DNA from: Deltaproteobacteria bacterium GWA2_55_10
GTDB lineage: Bacteria; Desulfobacterota; GWC2-55-46
Direction of reading: 5' to 3'
NCBI GenBank assembly: GCA_001797415.1
Contig: MGPL01000143.1
Coordinates: forward strand, 14,518-27,959
Length of the DNA stretch: 13,442 nt
Position 1 is the stretch's first letter; every line of letters starts with the position of its first letter. Under the pieces are notes generated by a model that saw only the letters and a program-made list of their open reading frames with translations, did no database searches and was not told the origin of the DNA. Of this stretch, positions 13,413-13,442 are shown in pieces. The position numbers and the translations under genes were made by a program.

Positions 13413-13442
13413 GACTTGCCCGAAGTAAATTCGGGGCAAGTC
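13413..13442. repeat. Second hairpin adjoining the first, running to the window edge
   Basis: GACTTGCCCGAA (13413-13424) pairs with TTCGGGGCAAGTC (13430-13442) with one bulged G and loop GTAAA, giving 12 base pairs. It starts four bases after the 13379-13409 palindrome, so the two stems form one composite element that may continue beyond the window. GCGACTTG at 13411-13418 also occurs, inverted, in the related repeat at 3088-3095. Confidence 0.7.

Noticed and set aside
1..13442. CRISPR array, transposase or prophage genes
   Set aside because: No regularly spaced repeats and no integrase, transposase or phage-like reading frames were found on either strand.

Overview
The window is a bacterial chromosome segment in which every gene I can support lies on the minus strand, so transcription runs from the right edge (13442) to the left edge (1). 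Gene order in the direction of transcription is: a repeat-bearing intergenic stretch, nuoG, a stand-alone cyclic-nucleotide-binding protein, nuoH, nuoI, nuoJ, nuoK, nuoM, nuoN, an MrpD-type antiporter-like subunit, a two-helix 82-residue protein, a repeat-bearing gap, a large NuoL/MrpD-type subunit, ispE, tRNA-Gln and the start of prs. Spacing is tight, with ATGA overlaps or gaps of 0 to about 66 bases nearly everywhere. No promoter or terminator is evident inside, so this looks like the distal part of one long nuo operon running into housekeeping genes. nuoA-F are not visible and would be expected beyond the right edge.

The most interesting part is the membrane arm of the encoded NADH:quinone oxidoreductase (complex I). 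Ordinary nuo operons run K-L-M-N. Here nuoK is followed directly by nuoM, with no nuoL between, and after nuoN come two further antiporter-like proteins and a small membrane protein. The last of the large ones has an MrpD-like core and a NuoL-like C-terminal tail (lateral helix plus last membrane helix). The cluster therefore encodes four antiporter-like subunits instead of three. Other departures from the textbook are a Crp-like nucleotide-binding domain without DNA-binding domain between nuoG and nuoH, a second complete four-Cys motif in NuoG, a Thr where NuoH usually has a third Glu, and an Asn at the usual TM7 Lys of the terminal subunit.

The left end holds ispE (isoprenoid precursor synthesis), tRNA-Gln(UUG) with encoded CCA, and the first 96 codons of prs (PRPP synthesis). 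From memory, ispE, tRNA-Gln and prs in this order are common in Geobacter and other deltaproteobacterial (Desulfobacterota-like) genomes. With the moderately high GC content and frequent AGG (Arg) and ATA (Ile) codons, I infer an anaerobic or sediment bacterium of Desulfobacterota or a neighbouring phylum, at low to moderate confidence.

A related palindromic repeat, sharing an identical 13-mer, occurs in the two least compact gaps of the operon (upstream of nuoG, and between the 82-residue gene and the NuoL-like gene). This suggests a dispersed repeat family that inserts between cistrons.
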